From Shiraia sp. slf14 (Eukaryota > Ascomycota > Dothideomycetes > Pleosporales > Shiraiaceae), in assembly GCA_000498155.1 (NCBI GenBank), contig AXZN01000024.1:558001-622000 (forward strand): 64,000 bases of DNA, in the 5' to 3' direction. A model generated the notes under the pieces. The model was not told the origin of the DNA and searched no databases. It worked only from the letters and a program-made list of their open reading frames with translations. Positions 36,465 through 46,525 of this stretch are shown one piece after another; positions within the stretch are counted from its first letter, which is position 1, and each line of letters opens with the position of its first letter. A program made the translations under genes and the position numbers.

Positions 36465-39127
36465 CTATCTCCTGAAGACAGTAGCCTCAGTCCATCGACT
36501 AGCAGCTTTTGCCCGGTATTCATCCTTGACTTTTTGCTCGCTATTCCATCGATCCAATAGGGTGAGTCCGGCTAGAGCCTGGTCTATTGTGATGTTGGGC
36601 AGTTCGAGTGTCTTCTGGAGATCTTGCTCATTCTGCGCTAACGACTTATCGTCGAGGACGAGGCGTACGGTGTAAGCAGCCTGGAGGTGTGAGGCGCTCT
36701 GAGAGTTCTTCTCGAGGAAGGAGTTGTTGTATGCTTTGAGGTCAGCATCTGGGGGTGGTGTCGTGAACGACTGTTTGATGACCTCTGAAACGTTTGGTGG
36801 GAGAGTATCAGCGACTTTCGAGTCTGTTGTTGTTGGTCAACATCGTTACTCATGAAGCGTACACAAATTATACTCACGGGCAATGTGGAATCGCACACTC
36901 TGTTCGTGCAATGTGGGGTTTGCTGGATCGATCTCGCGCGCTTTTTCCAGGCACTTCAGTGCTAGCAAGTATTTGTCTAGGTTTCTAGTTAACACACCGA
37001 TCAATGATGTTTTCCAGCATCGGAACATACTTTTTCGCAGATAGACCTCGAAGCCGACGTTTTGTGCTTCGATGTTCTGGGAACTCATCTCGAGCATTGG
37101 CTGCAAGAATCGCGACGCAGCCTCCAGTGGTTCCTTGACCTGTAAAAGTTTCTCTCCTGTGGGGTCTGTGTCTTCCTTCTTGGTTTCGCCATCGTCAGCT
37201 TTAGCGGTTGCCTTGGCAGCAGCAGCAGCCTTTCTCTCGGCTTCTGCTTTCTCTGCCTTTTCTTTATCCTTCTTGGCCTTCTTCTCGGCCTTCTTTCGCT
37301 CCGCAGGGTCGAGGTTTTCTAGGTCGACTTGATTCGGAGTAGCCATTTTAGGGTTCTCATGGAGCTTCAAGTAGATCCGGACGGCCTGTATCGCTGCACG
37401 TGTGAAGAATGGGTGGTTCCGGAGATGATCCTCCCATCTGATCATGTCGATGTACGCACGAATCTGTCCTTTACGCAGTGAAAAACTGTGGAAATCGAAC
37501 TGATCCTCGTGCCACACATCGAAGATATCAGCGATTGCGGTGAAGCGTTTGAGTGCATGACCATAATCTTGTTGACGGAGGTATGCCTCGCCATCTTCAA
37601 GTAAGTACCACATACATTGCATATCATGGAGGTCGCCTAGTGGTCCACCGACGGTTTCGTTCCTCGTGAACTTGCTCATCGTTTGCAAAGCCTTGTCGTT
37701 CTCATTGTTCCGCAGTTGATACTTCGCGCACTTGGTGTTGATATATCGGTCCCTCTCGTCAAGTTCTCGCGCATGATTGATGGTCTCGGCCGCTTTCTCC
37801 ACGTCACCTGCATGCTTGTAGATCCGCGCCTTTGTCTGGTGGTAGTCTACCGACTTAGGCTCCATCTCAATCAAACGGTCAATGTAAGCCATGGCCTTCT
37901 TCAAGTCACGGCTCTTGGCGTAATTGTAGTGCTGAGCCAGGAAATAAAGCACAGACTTCTCGAAGCGATCCGAGGTGTCGCCATTGGTCTGTTCCTTCGC
38001 GGATCCATTCGCTTGTTTATCGGACTCATATCCAAGCACTAGCTCCTCGATCACAGCCATCTTGTCAGATTCCTGGTACAGCGATTTGATGTTGGGGAAC
38101 GTAGAAGGAACGCCCTTGTTCAACATGCGCCGCAGGTATTGGTCAACCGCAACCTTGAAATCATCCCCGGTCAAGAAGTCCAAAGGTATCCGCCTCGAAG
38201 CATCGTTGCGCTCGCTCTTTGTGGCGTATGACTCGTACAGTTCTTTGAGCTTAGGGATGTCAGTCTGGTTGGACCGACTCAAACCAAGAGTCTTTTCTAG
38301 ACCATCGAAATATGAGCGATATTCGTTGTTCCTGTCAAGCAGTGTGCGATAGGCCTTCTCGGCATCTTCGTTTCGTCCAAGTTCCAGCAAGTATTTTGCT
38401 CGCAACTCCAGGGCGGAAGTGCGGTCCAAGCTGCTCCTCACCACCTCTTCCAAATGCTTCAGCGCGCGTTCGGTGTCTCCAGACTCGGCTATGATGGAGT
38501 TCTTGTATAGTGTAGCCTCGGAGTGCTCGAGGTCGCTCTTCGAAGGAGTCTGTTTCAGCGTCTCCTCGTACTTGACCAAGATGTTCTCAGCTTCGGACAA
38601 GTTCCCAGCGAGATGGTATGCTACTGCTAGCGCTGTCCAGTTTTGCCTGAGCTGAGGTCGCTCTTGTAGCATTTTGCGTCTGCTCTCAATATATCCGTCA
38701 TAGTCTCGGATTTGGCATTGTAGCAATGCAAGGTCGCGGAGAATGTTGAGCGAATTTGGCTCGATTCGCAGCGCAAATTTATATGCCTTGATGGCCTCTT
38801 CGTAGTTCTTGACCGAGCGCCACAATAATCCGTAGACGTGCCAGCAGATGTGCGACTTCATGTCGTTCTTGAGAGCAAGCTTGCAGAGAGCAAAGGCCTC
38901 GTCGCCCTGTCCTTGCGAATTGAGGATAAGAGCCTTCATGGCTTGCGTATCTCCATGGGTTGGGTGTTTCCGCAAAATCTGTTCCGCAGCTTTCAGGCCT
39001 GGCGGGGTTAGCAATGCGAAGTACTATTGCTGCTGCTCCACTTACCCTTTTTGTATTGTTTGCTCTCATAGTTCTTAACTAGAGACTTGAAGAGCGTCTG
39101 CTCTTTACTGGGTAGCGGTTGCGGCAT
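36465..39127 (-). CDS. nat1: NatA N-terminal acetyltransferase auxiliary subunit Nat1/Naa15
   Basis: Ribosome-binding TPR scaffold that holds the catalytic Ard1/Naa10 for co-translational N-terminal acetylation. Exons on the minus strand: 39127-39046, 38998-36878 and 36823-36465, 853 residues, the expected size. The start MPQPLPSKEQTLFKSLVKNY is typical of the family. TPR-like helices fill most of the chain (for example EAIKAYKFALRIEPNSLNIL). A very charged Lys/Glu/Ala stretch (ERKKAEKKAKKDKEKAEKAE, about residues 600-640) is the conserved basic linker. The tail from exon 3 (DTLPPNVSEVIKQSF, ending TEATVFRR) extends the protein in frame. Both introns, 47 and 54 nt, fit phase. Identification is firm. 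Confidence 0.93.
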
Positions 39128-39743
39128 TGCGATGTGTGGGTGCTGTAGTAATTCCGCAATTCAAAAGGCTCCCACCAGACCAATAACTTCAGGTTGGGAA
39201 GTTGAGACGACGAAAAGACTACCAATCGAATTGGAGCGTGGATAGAGTATAAAGAATGAGGTGTATAACTACAAGCGGCAATATTTCATTGCTGTAGTTA
39301 ACCGTGTATCGCCTGTCGCGGGTAGTTGGCGGGCGGGTTGAGCTGCGCGACGTTGCAGTGTGGGGAGCTCTGAAATTCGATGTCGGCGATCCATGAGCGT
39401 TAGTTTGCGCACTGTTCACAGATGGCACGTGCCCCAATTATACTAGCATTCTTTCTACACAGTAATCCGAACGTTCTCATTCATAAGGTCTTAAGAGATG
39501 TGTTGATATAGCAGCCTGGAGTCTAAAAGGTGTTTCAAACTTATCAGACTTGTTGTACATGTTATTGTTGTCTTCTACGTACGTTGAACGGGATGTTATG
39601 TACTACGCATTTACGAAGTAATGCAGAAATTATTCTCGACCAGAAAAGTCTTGTTAAAGATTTGACAGCTACAAGAGGTCATAACAACAGATAGTAGAGA
39701 GGAACGCCCTGAAAAGTACAGCAGTAGCTGTATTATTATAGTA
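39128..39743. other. Promoter of nat1 and intergenic spacer
   Basis: No gene. The first 300 bp upstream of nat1 form its presumed promoter. A stretch around 39680 (ATAACAACAGATAGTAG) resembles the core of the 3'-flank repeat and may be a further decayed piece. Confidence 0.35.
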
Positions 39744-39824
39744 AGCTGAAGCATACAAAGGTGTATAAGAGTTGCAAAGCGTTTGCCATCATTATCTGTC
39801 GTTTCCTCACATGCTTGCTCTTAA
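39744..39824 (-). repeat. MITE-like 3'-flank repeat, copy 7
   Basis: Plus-strand left end AAGCTGAAGCATACAAAGG preceded by CTATAATA-like sequence in the reverse sense (TATTATAGT). The middle has ATTATCTGTCGTTTCCTC; the right end is degenerate. Consensus orientation is minus, like the MutM-type gene whose stop is 45 bp away. Confidence 0.6.
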
Positions 39825-39869
39825 GCACCCAGAACAAGGCCGTGTAATATACACCAAAAGCTAAGCACC

Positions 39870-41193
39870 TCATTTCGAGAGGCGGCCAGATCGTCGCCGC
39901 CCGCTCGTGTCCTCAGTCTTGACTACTTTCTCCTCACTAGCTTTCTTCGACTTTCCTTTCGCCGAATTCTTGGCTTTCTTTGGGGCTGGTGGCTTCACCT
40001 CCTCTTCGTCAGAAACATCTTCTTCAACTGGATCCACTACCTTCTTGCGTCCTCGTTTCGGCTTTGTCAACTTTCCGTCCTTGACATCTTCTTGTTCGTC
40101 CTCCTCTTCTTTGACTGCACCTGCCTTGCGTTTACCGGCCTTCTTTGGCTTTGCAGCTTCTTCTTCTACCTCCTCGCTCTCTACGTCCTCAGACACATCT
40201 CCAGCAACAGCCGCCGTTTTCTTCTGTAGACTTGGCACGATTGCTGAAGTGCGTCCGCCGACTTTGAGGAATGTGATTTTCTCGCCAGTTGGCAATTTGT
40301 CTCCATCCTTCTTGCCTTTGCCCCATCGATGCTTCATCAACCAGTTTTGAGGAAATCTGTCTGACTCGGCGAGCACCTCAACTGCAGTGTCGCAAACGTA
40401 CATGATAGCATCGTGTAGCTTTTTGATCTGTCCGTCGCTGAAGGTGTTGCTATATTGTTCCGGATGGAGGCGCGCTTGGTACATGATTTCATCGCATACC
40501 CAATTACCCAGGCCGCTGATTACATTTTGGTTCAAAAGCAGTGCTTTAATAGGCACCTTCTTGCTCCTCAGTTTCTGTGTCAGCCACTCGACAGTCAATA
40601 TGTCTTTGTCGATGATTGGATCCGGGCCGTTCTCCTTTAGTGGAGTAGTTTTTCTCATGTCATCAGCTTGGGCGTCTACAAGTCTGATTCTGCCCAGTCG
40701 TCTTGCATCAACAAAAGCTACTTCGGCTCCTGGCTCCTCCTTAAGCTGTAGAATAAATTTCCAGAATCGAGGCGGCCACTCAGCTTCCTCAGCCTTGGCT
40801 GGCCGATAATACGCAGAGTCGTCATTACTGAACTTCATCCAGCCAGACATGCCAAAATGCATCAGTGGGTGTGGAGGTGAATCCATAACTAGCCAAAAGT
40901 ATTTCCCTTGCTGTCGTGCATCAATAATCTTTTTGCCAGTCATTGCTTTTTGGAATGCGGATGCTGAAGTCCCAACTTTGCCATATACAATCTGTCGTGA
41001 ATATCAGATCGTGTTCATCTCAAAAGGCAGGGACTGTATCTTTACATCATCTTCCTGGGTCTTGACTGCTTTTATTGTCTTACCAACCGCATGTTTTTTC
41101 AAATAATGCACAATGCGCGCGATCTCTGCAATCTGAATCTGGTCAGCACTGTCGCTACTCTCACGTGTAACTCTCCGGGCTTACCTCTGGCAT
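39870..41193 (-). CDS. Formamidopyrimidine-DNA glycosylase-like (fungal MutM homologue)
   Basis: Base-excision repair glycosylase/AP lyase for oxidised purines. Exons on the minus strand: 41193-41185, 41132-41046 and 40991-39870, 405 residues. The first exon is only 9 nt and encodes MPE, that is, the catalytic Pro2 and Glu3. Then come IAEIARIVHYLKKH, the Lys-containing GKTIKAVKTQEDD, HFGMSGWMKF, and the helix-two-turn-helix (SGLGNWVCDEIMYQA). The fungal/plant form has no C-terminal zinc finger; instead this one has a long Lys/Glu-rich tail with nuclear-localisation character (KPKRGRKK, GRRRSGRLSK). Divergent from the agmatinase gene with 514 bp between starts. Confidence 0.92.
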
Positions 41194-41706
41194 AATTACG
41201 ACTGCTTGACTGCAAAGCTAAAGTAACTCAATTCGCCAATGTATGTACTGAAATGTGAGAAAAGTTATCAACGTGGTCAACAACTATCATGCGTTGAAAT
41301 GGCAATAGACAGATGCGTCTGATGAGCTTGGTCATCAGGGTTAGCTCGGAAACGCGTTGTCGCGTCTTCACGGGACAAGCCCCGACGACGTCATTGGCCA
41401 CTTCCAACGCATCCTCCATCCGCCGCTTGAATTTTCCATATTTTATGTCATCAAGTTCAGCCAGACACCACAGTTGTTCACCCCTGTCATGTAGTCTTTT
41501 TTCTGTAGAAATGCTTCATGGCTGACACGCATGGACTTGCCTTTCTGGGACGCCCCACAAGCCGGTCACAAAGCCGACGACTTGAAGCAACGATAAGGCG
41601 CGGGTTTACATAATTCCCCGCCTTCCTACACCATGACGGAGCTATACAAATATCGAGTTTCCCCGCTCAATCGTAGTCGTTTGATTCAATTCTGGGACAG
41701 AGCAAT
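41194..41706. promoter_or_regulatory. Divergent promoter, MutM-like and agmatinase genes
   Basis: A 513-bp spacer between divergent start codons, with no other gene. Confidence 0.35.
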
Positions 41707-43058
41707 ATGCTGTGGCAAAGCTTGATATTGCTGGGCCTTCCAGCGTCTGTTTACTCCCATTCATCCCATCATGCTCATAGTCAAGAAGCGTTCTCACAAG
41801 AACGCCTAGACGAGCTAGAGAAGAAATGGGGCACTGATGTTAGTATACGCAATGACTTGTAGAGAGCATTGTTCCTGACGGACATAGTGGGGTTTCTCGG
41901 GCATATCAACCTTCGCTCATCTTCCGCACACGCGATGCTTGACCCATCCAGAAACGAACTACGATATTGCCATTCTCGGCGCACCGTTTGATACAGCGGT
42001 CTCATATCGTCCAGGAGCACGCTTTGGTCCTCGGGCTATACGAGCAGGTTCAGCGCGGCAGACGTCCTTCCGTGGGTTCAACCCAAGGGCGAACCTGAAT
42101 CCGTATACGTCTTGGGCGTCCATTGTCGATTGTGGTGATATACCAATCACACCATTCGATAATGCCCTGGCCCTTCGTCAAATGAGTGAGGCCTTCCTCG
42201 AGTTGGGAAAGCGAGGCCCTACAGTAAAGAGCGCTGAGAGTGGTGTGGAGTACTTCAAGCGACCGAAGCTGCTGACTTTGGGAGGCGACCACAGCATTGC
42301 GTTGCCAGCATTGAGGGCACTCAAGCAGGTTTATGGCAAGCCAATTGCAGTCGTCCATTTCGACGCGCATCTTGGTACGTGATTCGCGATTCAAATCCGA
42401 CATTAGGCCAACTCATATCACCACATTTTCAAATGGCATATGTGCTAACTTTTGGTTGTAATCAGATACCTGGCATCCCGCAAAGTACCCATCTGCATGG
42501 ATTGACCCCGAAGATCCATCTACACAATCATTCTTCAATCATGGTAGCATGTTTTGGTTTGCATCTACTGAAGGTCTCATTGCCAATGGCTCGAGTGTGC
42601 ACGCCGGCTTGAGGACAAGGTTATCTGGCGACGATACAGAGGATCACGCAGATGACACACAGCAAGGCTGGACGCGAATTGCAACAGATGACATTGATGA
42701 AATTGGTGCAAAGGGTATCATCGCTTCCATACTGGAGCGCGTTGGTACAGAAACGCCCGTTTATCTCAGCATAGACATCGATGTTATCGACCCTGGTCTG
42801 GCACCTGGCACTGGTACACCTGAACCGGGCGGTTGGACAACTCGTGAACTCATTAGGATTTTGAGAGGTATTGAAGGCATGAATGTTGTAGGTGCGGATA
42901 TTGTGGAAGTTAGTCCTGCGTACGATGGTGCTGCGGAGACTACGGGTACGGCAGCTGCACAAATCGCTTACGAGATATTGACAAGCATTGTCCGAAAGGG
43001 CTTGATCGAGCAGGCCAAGACTGGCGAGAAGAAGGCTGACAATAAGGATGAGTTGTAA
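41707..43058 (+). CDS. Agmatinase-family ureohydrolase with signal peptide
   Basis: Manganese enzyme of the arginase/agmatinase fold, hydrolysing agmatine or a related guanidino compound to urea. Exons 41707-41838, 41888-42374 and 42466-43058, 403 residues. Mn-binding motifs are complete: GGDHS, HFDAHLDTWH (formed across the second intron) and SIDIDVIDP. The C-terminal EVSPAYDGAAET is agmatinase-like. The N-terminus (MLWQSLILLGLPASVYSHSS) reads as a signal peptide, and exon 1 encodes only this and a linker, so the protein probably enters the secretory pathway. That is known for some fungal agmatinase-like proteins, but the biological reason is unclear. Exact substrate unproven. Confidence 0.9.
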
Positions 43059-43620
43059 TTGCCAACCGCCGTTGAATTCAATCGCCAGAGAAGCAGGCCA
43101 TCGCCAAGGTGAGAATCATGTCCTGTCGTGTTCGTTGCAGATACGCAGGGCGCCAGAACACATTCGAAAGAAATTAGTGATGAGTGACACTGTCATAAGG
43201 CTGACAGCTGGGGGAGGTCATACCAACAGAACAGAACCAAAAATATCAGAAAATTCAAGAGGCAATATCACTATAACAATCTTTTGAAGATTACAAGATA
43301 TTGAACATTTATACATGTATATATGTAGTCTGTAGGGGAGTTCCGTTGTGCATCTATATATCAAACCAGCTCCCTTACAAATACTCACTCCAACATCAAA
43401 CGATACAAACACCCATTTACGGCCAATCTTCCGTATAATACCACATCACAAACCAATTACCCAAATAATTAAGTACCACCATCACGCCAAGACAAACACA
43501 CCACTACGTCATGACATATGCAATCAACATATCCAAACTCTATCCACATATCTACTACACAATCCCTCTCTCCCCTCCCCTCCCCTCTCCCCTCTCCCCT
43601 CTCCAAAACCCTCCCTCAAA
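43059..43620 (+). promoter_or_regulatory. Promoter of the tocopherol-cyclase-like gene, CT tract
   Basis: The agmatinase 3' UTR comes first. From 43555 to 43612 the plus strand is a near-pure pyrimidine tract built of CCCTCTCC units, ending eight bases before the ATG at 43621. Such CT boxes are common at fungal transcription starts. Confidence 0.5.
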
Positions 43621-44652
43621 ATGAACCACTACGCCCCCCACCCCGCCTCCAAATTCGAAGGCTGGTACTCGAAATTCCGGCTCCCCAGCGGCGCGCACAT
43701 CGCCCTGATAATCTGCTCCGTCCCACAAGCCAGCACACGCCCACACATGGTCTCCTTCACATACTACCCCGCCTCCGGGCGCGACATTTTCCAACGCGAG
43801 CACTTCGTCGCGGACATCAAACACGTAGTCACGAATACAAGCACACGCGCATTCGAGCTTCAGATCCCGGGGATGGGGTGCATGCGCGTGGACAGCGAGG
43901 GCGTAACGACATACGAGTTCAACACAGAGGAGTGGAGTTTGTCTGCGCTGACAGACTCGCATACGCCGTGGAGCGCGCGGAAGGATACGCCAGAGGGGTG
44001 GATGGTGTACCTACCGTTGCCGCTGCATTGGCATGTGCAGTCTCTATGTTCGCGGTGTAGCTTCACGCTAGGGATACCCTGCATGGGAGATGCGCTGCCA
44101 GCGAGCGATCGGGCAGGCAAGGCAAGTATCCACCAGGAAAAGAACTGGGCGAAGAGTTTCCCCGCGGCGCATATGTGGGTGCAGGCTTGGGATGGGGACA
44201 AGGAGAGCGGGGTGTGTCTTGCGGGAGGGAAGATTCTGGGGCAGACGGCGTATATGTTGGGGTATAGGTCTCGGGGGTTGCAGGTTGATTTTGTGCCGCC
44301 GTGGTCGGTGGCGTTTTTCAATGTTTTCGCGCCGTTTATGAGTGTGAGGAATGATTGGGAGGATAGGACGTTTAGGATTTCTGTTTCGAGTTATTTTACT
44401 AGAATAGACTTGAAGGCACATGCGCCGAAGGAGTATGGCTGGGTGGGACTGGCGAGTCCGTTCCCAGATGGTCACAGAAGAAACTTTTGCACCGAGAGCT
44501 TTTTGGCGGAGGTGGAGGTCAGGGTAAGTGAGAGGGAGGGATGGATGCCATGGAGTGGGTGGAGGGAGGTGAAGGTAGAGAGGTTTGAGGGCGCGAGTTT
44601 GGAGTTTGCAGGTGGGTATTTTCCTGAGAGGGGAGAGAAGAAGGTCGATTAG
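43621..44652 (+). CDS. Tocopherol-cyclase-like fungal protein
   Basis: A 343-residue single-exon protein. I use the ATG at 43621 right after the CT tract; the frame is open upstream to 43348 but that part is not protein-like. The start NHYAPHPASKFEGWYSKFRL carries the FEGWY motif of the tocopherol cyclase/lipocalin-like family, and a later VPPWSVAFFNVF and GLQVDFVP fit its beta-rich fold. Fungi do not make tocopherol, so the real role is unknown. Codon use is GC-rich compared with the A/T-rich flanks. No signal peptide. Confidence 0.7.
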   Translation: MNHYAPHPASKFEGWYSKFRLPSGAHIALIICSVPQASTRPHMVSFTYYPASGRDIFQREHFVADIKHVVTNTSTRAFELQIPGMGCMRVDSEGVTTYEFNTEEWSLSALTDSHTPWSARKDTPEGWMVYLPLPLHWHVQSLCSRCSFTLGIPCMGDALPASDRAGKASIHQEKNWAKSFPAAHMWVQAWDGDKESGVCLAGGKILGQTAYMLGYRSRGLQVDFVPPWSVAFFNVFAPFMSVRNDWEDRTFRISVSSYFTRIDLKAHAPKEYGWVGLASPFPDGHRRNFCTESFLAEVEVRVSEREGWMPWSGWREVKVERFEGASLEFAGGYFPERGEKKVD

Positions 44653-45186
44653 TTGTGCATCATTCATGTATATATGGTGAGTTACTACGGTTGTTTGACC
44701 TCATCCCACGGATCATGACAGCAGAGCACATTGCCAAAGCCTTGTGTATTGCTGGGAACCATCTCTATCGGCGCCCTTTTCGCTAGCTACCGCGCGTTGC
44801 AAGAGCGTGAACATGTTCAGACTTGTTTGAATGGTAGTCGTCCAAAATCTGGAGCATATGAATCGTCGTTTCGAGTGCGGATCTTGGGAGCAATCGTCGA
44901 AGTTGTCTTGTCTTCACAAGGTTACAGCATGGCCCTGGCTGGCTGCCTGGTCGTCGTAGTCATGTGCGTGCATGGCTGTGGTATGCTCCAGCCTTGAGGT
45001 TGTCGACCGCTATTTTGTTGATCAAGTGGGGCCTAAAATTTCGCACAACAGCATTTCGTGCTATTGATAAACAAGAATTTTGACCACGCGACCTGAAGCG
45101 TGATAAAGCGAAGTTGAACAATAGCACCCAGAACAAACTCTTCCTCAAGCAAGCGGCCTAGCCACAAGACTCAATGAAAAGGGAAT
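44653..45186. other. Intergenic region downstream of the U2 gene
   Basis: No gene recognised. It holds the 3' flank of the tocopherol-cyclase-like gene and the 3' flank of the U2 snRNA gene, which come together here. Confidence 0.4.
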
Positions 45187-45524
45187 TCGCGTCAGCCGGA
45201 GATAGTGCAATACCGGCGACACTGTGCCAACAACTGTGAGCAAGCCCAGGGAGCTGTCGACCATTGCCAAAAATAAGAATAATCGTAAAAAGGCTCGTAA
45301 GCCAATTTCAGCGATTAAACTAAACCCGAATAGGTTAGCGTGGTTCAGAAGAGTGAATGTCGAAGGACTTTTGAGTTGAGACTCAATGTCGAAAAAGTTG
45401 AGTTGAGATTTTTGGTGGTTGAGGTTGAGAAACCCTGCGTGAATGTGGCAGGAGTGTAGCGGGGTCGGCTTACCTGAAAAGAACAGATACTACACTTGAT
45501 CTAAGCCAAAAGGCAAAGAGAGCT
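45187..45524 (-). ncRNA. U2 spliceosomal snRNA gene, interrupted by an intron
   Basis: U2 pairs with the branch point in pre-mRNA splicing. Exon 1 (45524-45474) has the universally conserved 5' region: CTTTGCCTTTTGGCTTAGAT, then CAAGTGTAGTATCTGTTC with the branch-point-recognition GTAGTA, ending TTTTCAG. Exon 2 (45319-45187) starts TTTAATCGCTGAAA. Joined, TTTCAG and CTGAAA pair as stem IIa. Stem IIb follows (GGCTTACGAGCC, UACG loop), then the Sm site ATTTTTGG, and at the 3' end stem IV with the conserved loop (GCCGGTATTGCACTATCT, CCGGC). The mature RNA would be about 184 nt. The 5' and 3' ends are placed to within a few nucleotides. Every diagnostic U2 element is present once only if the intron is removed. 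Confidence 0.93.
45320..45473 (-). other. mRNA-type intron inside the U2 snRNA gene
   Basis: A 154-nt insertion with donor GTAAGC, branch-like CGCTAAC about 13 nt from the end, and acceptor GGGTTTAG. It lies exactly between TTTTCAG and TTTAATCGCTG, separating the two strands of stem IIa. The interior has repeated CTCAAC motifs and a duplicated TTCGACATTSA. An mRNA-type intron in U2 is known from the basidiomycete yeast Rhodotorula hasegawae; I know of none at this position in a filamentous ascomycete. Confidence 0.88.
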
Positions 45525-45556
45525 AAAGAGCAGAAGAGAGGGCGAGGGACGAGAGG

Positions 45557-45564
45557 TTTATATA
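45557..45564 (-). promoter_or_regulatory. TATA box of the U2 gene
   Basis: Reads TATATAAA on the minus strand, 33-40 bp upstream of the U2 5' end, the right place for a fungal snRNA promoter. Confidence 0.65.
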
Positions 45565-46525
45565 CTTACTGGGTGGGGCTGCCCGGCCACAGGTTTTTCC
45601 GGTGCACGTGATGTGGCCCGCGCGTTGGAGCCTGCTGGAGCCTGTTAGCGCCTGTTGGTGTTGCGCGCATGGACCATGAGCGGTGAGACCCGAATCGCGA
45701 ATGCCTGCAGCAATCGACACTTGTCAATGATAATTTCCTCTTCTGGTATGTTTGTTGTGCCAAGATCGTTATGGCACGGTATGTTGCGTGGAGCCGATGC
45801 GAAGATGCTCGCACGCTTTTCGCATTTACTTCGGCTCGGTCTTAGCTTGGAATCTTGTGAAAGATGGATGTAGATACACAACAGAGCTGACATCACTGCA
45901 AAAGATGGAACAATGTAATAGATTGTACGATGTGTACACGACGCGGACGAAACCTTTCGACGCGCTTTATCACTGACTAAAAGTATCTGACGCGTATATA
46001 CGGAGTAAAGTACTCAGGAATTCTTCTCACGTTGTCGTCTTCTCTCACATAATTTTCAGTAAAGTTTTCACAGTTTCTAAATCCAATCATTAGTTATGCA
46101 AACATAAACCTTTAGTCCCAGCCAGCAGTGTCACACGCTCTAACACCTGCTCTTGCAATCACGTCGCTGCCTTTTCGCATTTTGCCGTCTGCATGCATTA
46201 CTGTGATTCATCAACTTCATTTCCTCGTGTGCCTTCACCATACATTCTCTGAGTAACACAAGTGCAGTCATTTTCGTCATTGGGCAAGATATACTGAGAT
46301 GATTCACGTGTAACAACGAGAAAGGTAAATACATTGGTTGTAGCCTGCAGTCATCACCACAACATGAGAATCGATGAAGAGGCTGTAGGCAAATATTATC
46401 GCCATGTTACGAGCTAGCGTTATTGTACACATATCGTATTATCCAAAACGGAAACAATCGCATATAATACTCAAAGTCGCTATAACGCTCAACATAAATT
46501 TCCCACACATACACTTTGCCTACAG
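45565..46525. other. Intergenic region upstream of the U2 gene
   Basis: No gene recognised. Near 45627-45660 there are three near-repeats of GAGCCTGYTGGAG type. The rest is A/T-rich and forms the 3' flank of the CorA-like gene. Confidence 0.4.

Noticed and set aside
43518..44060. 180-codon second frame over the tocopherol-cyclase-like gene
   Set aside because: It is a shadow frame caused by GC-rich codon use; the other frame has the FEGWY motif and continuous family-like sequence.
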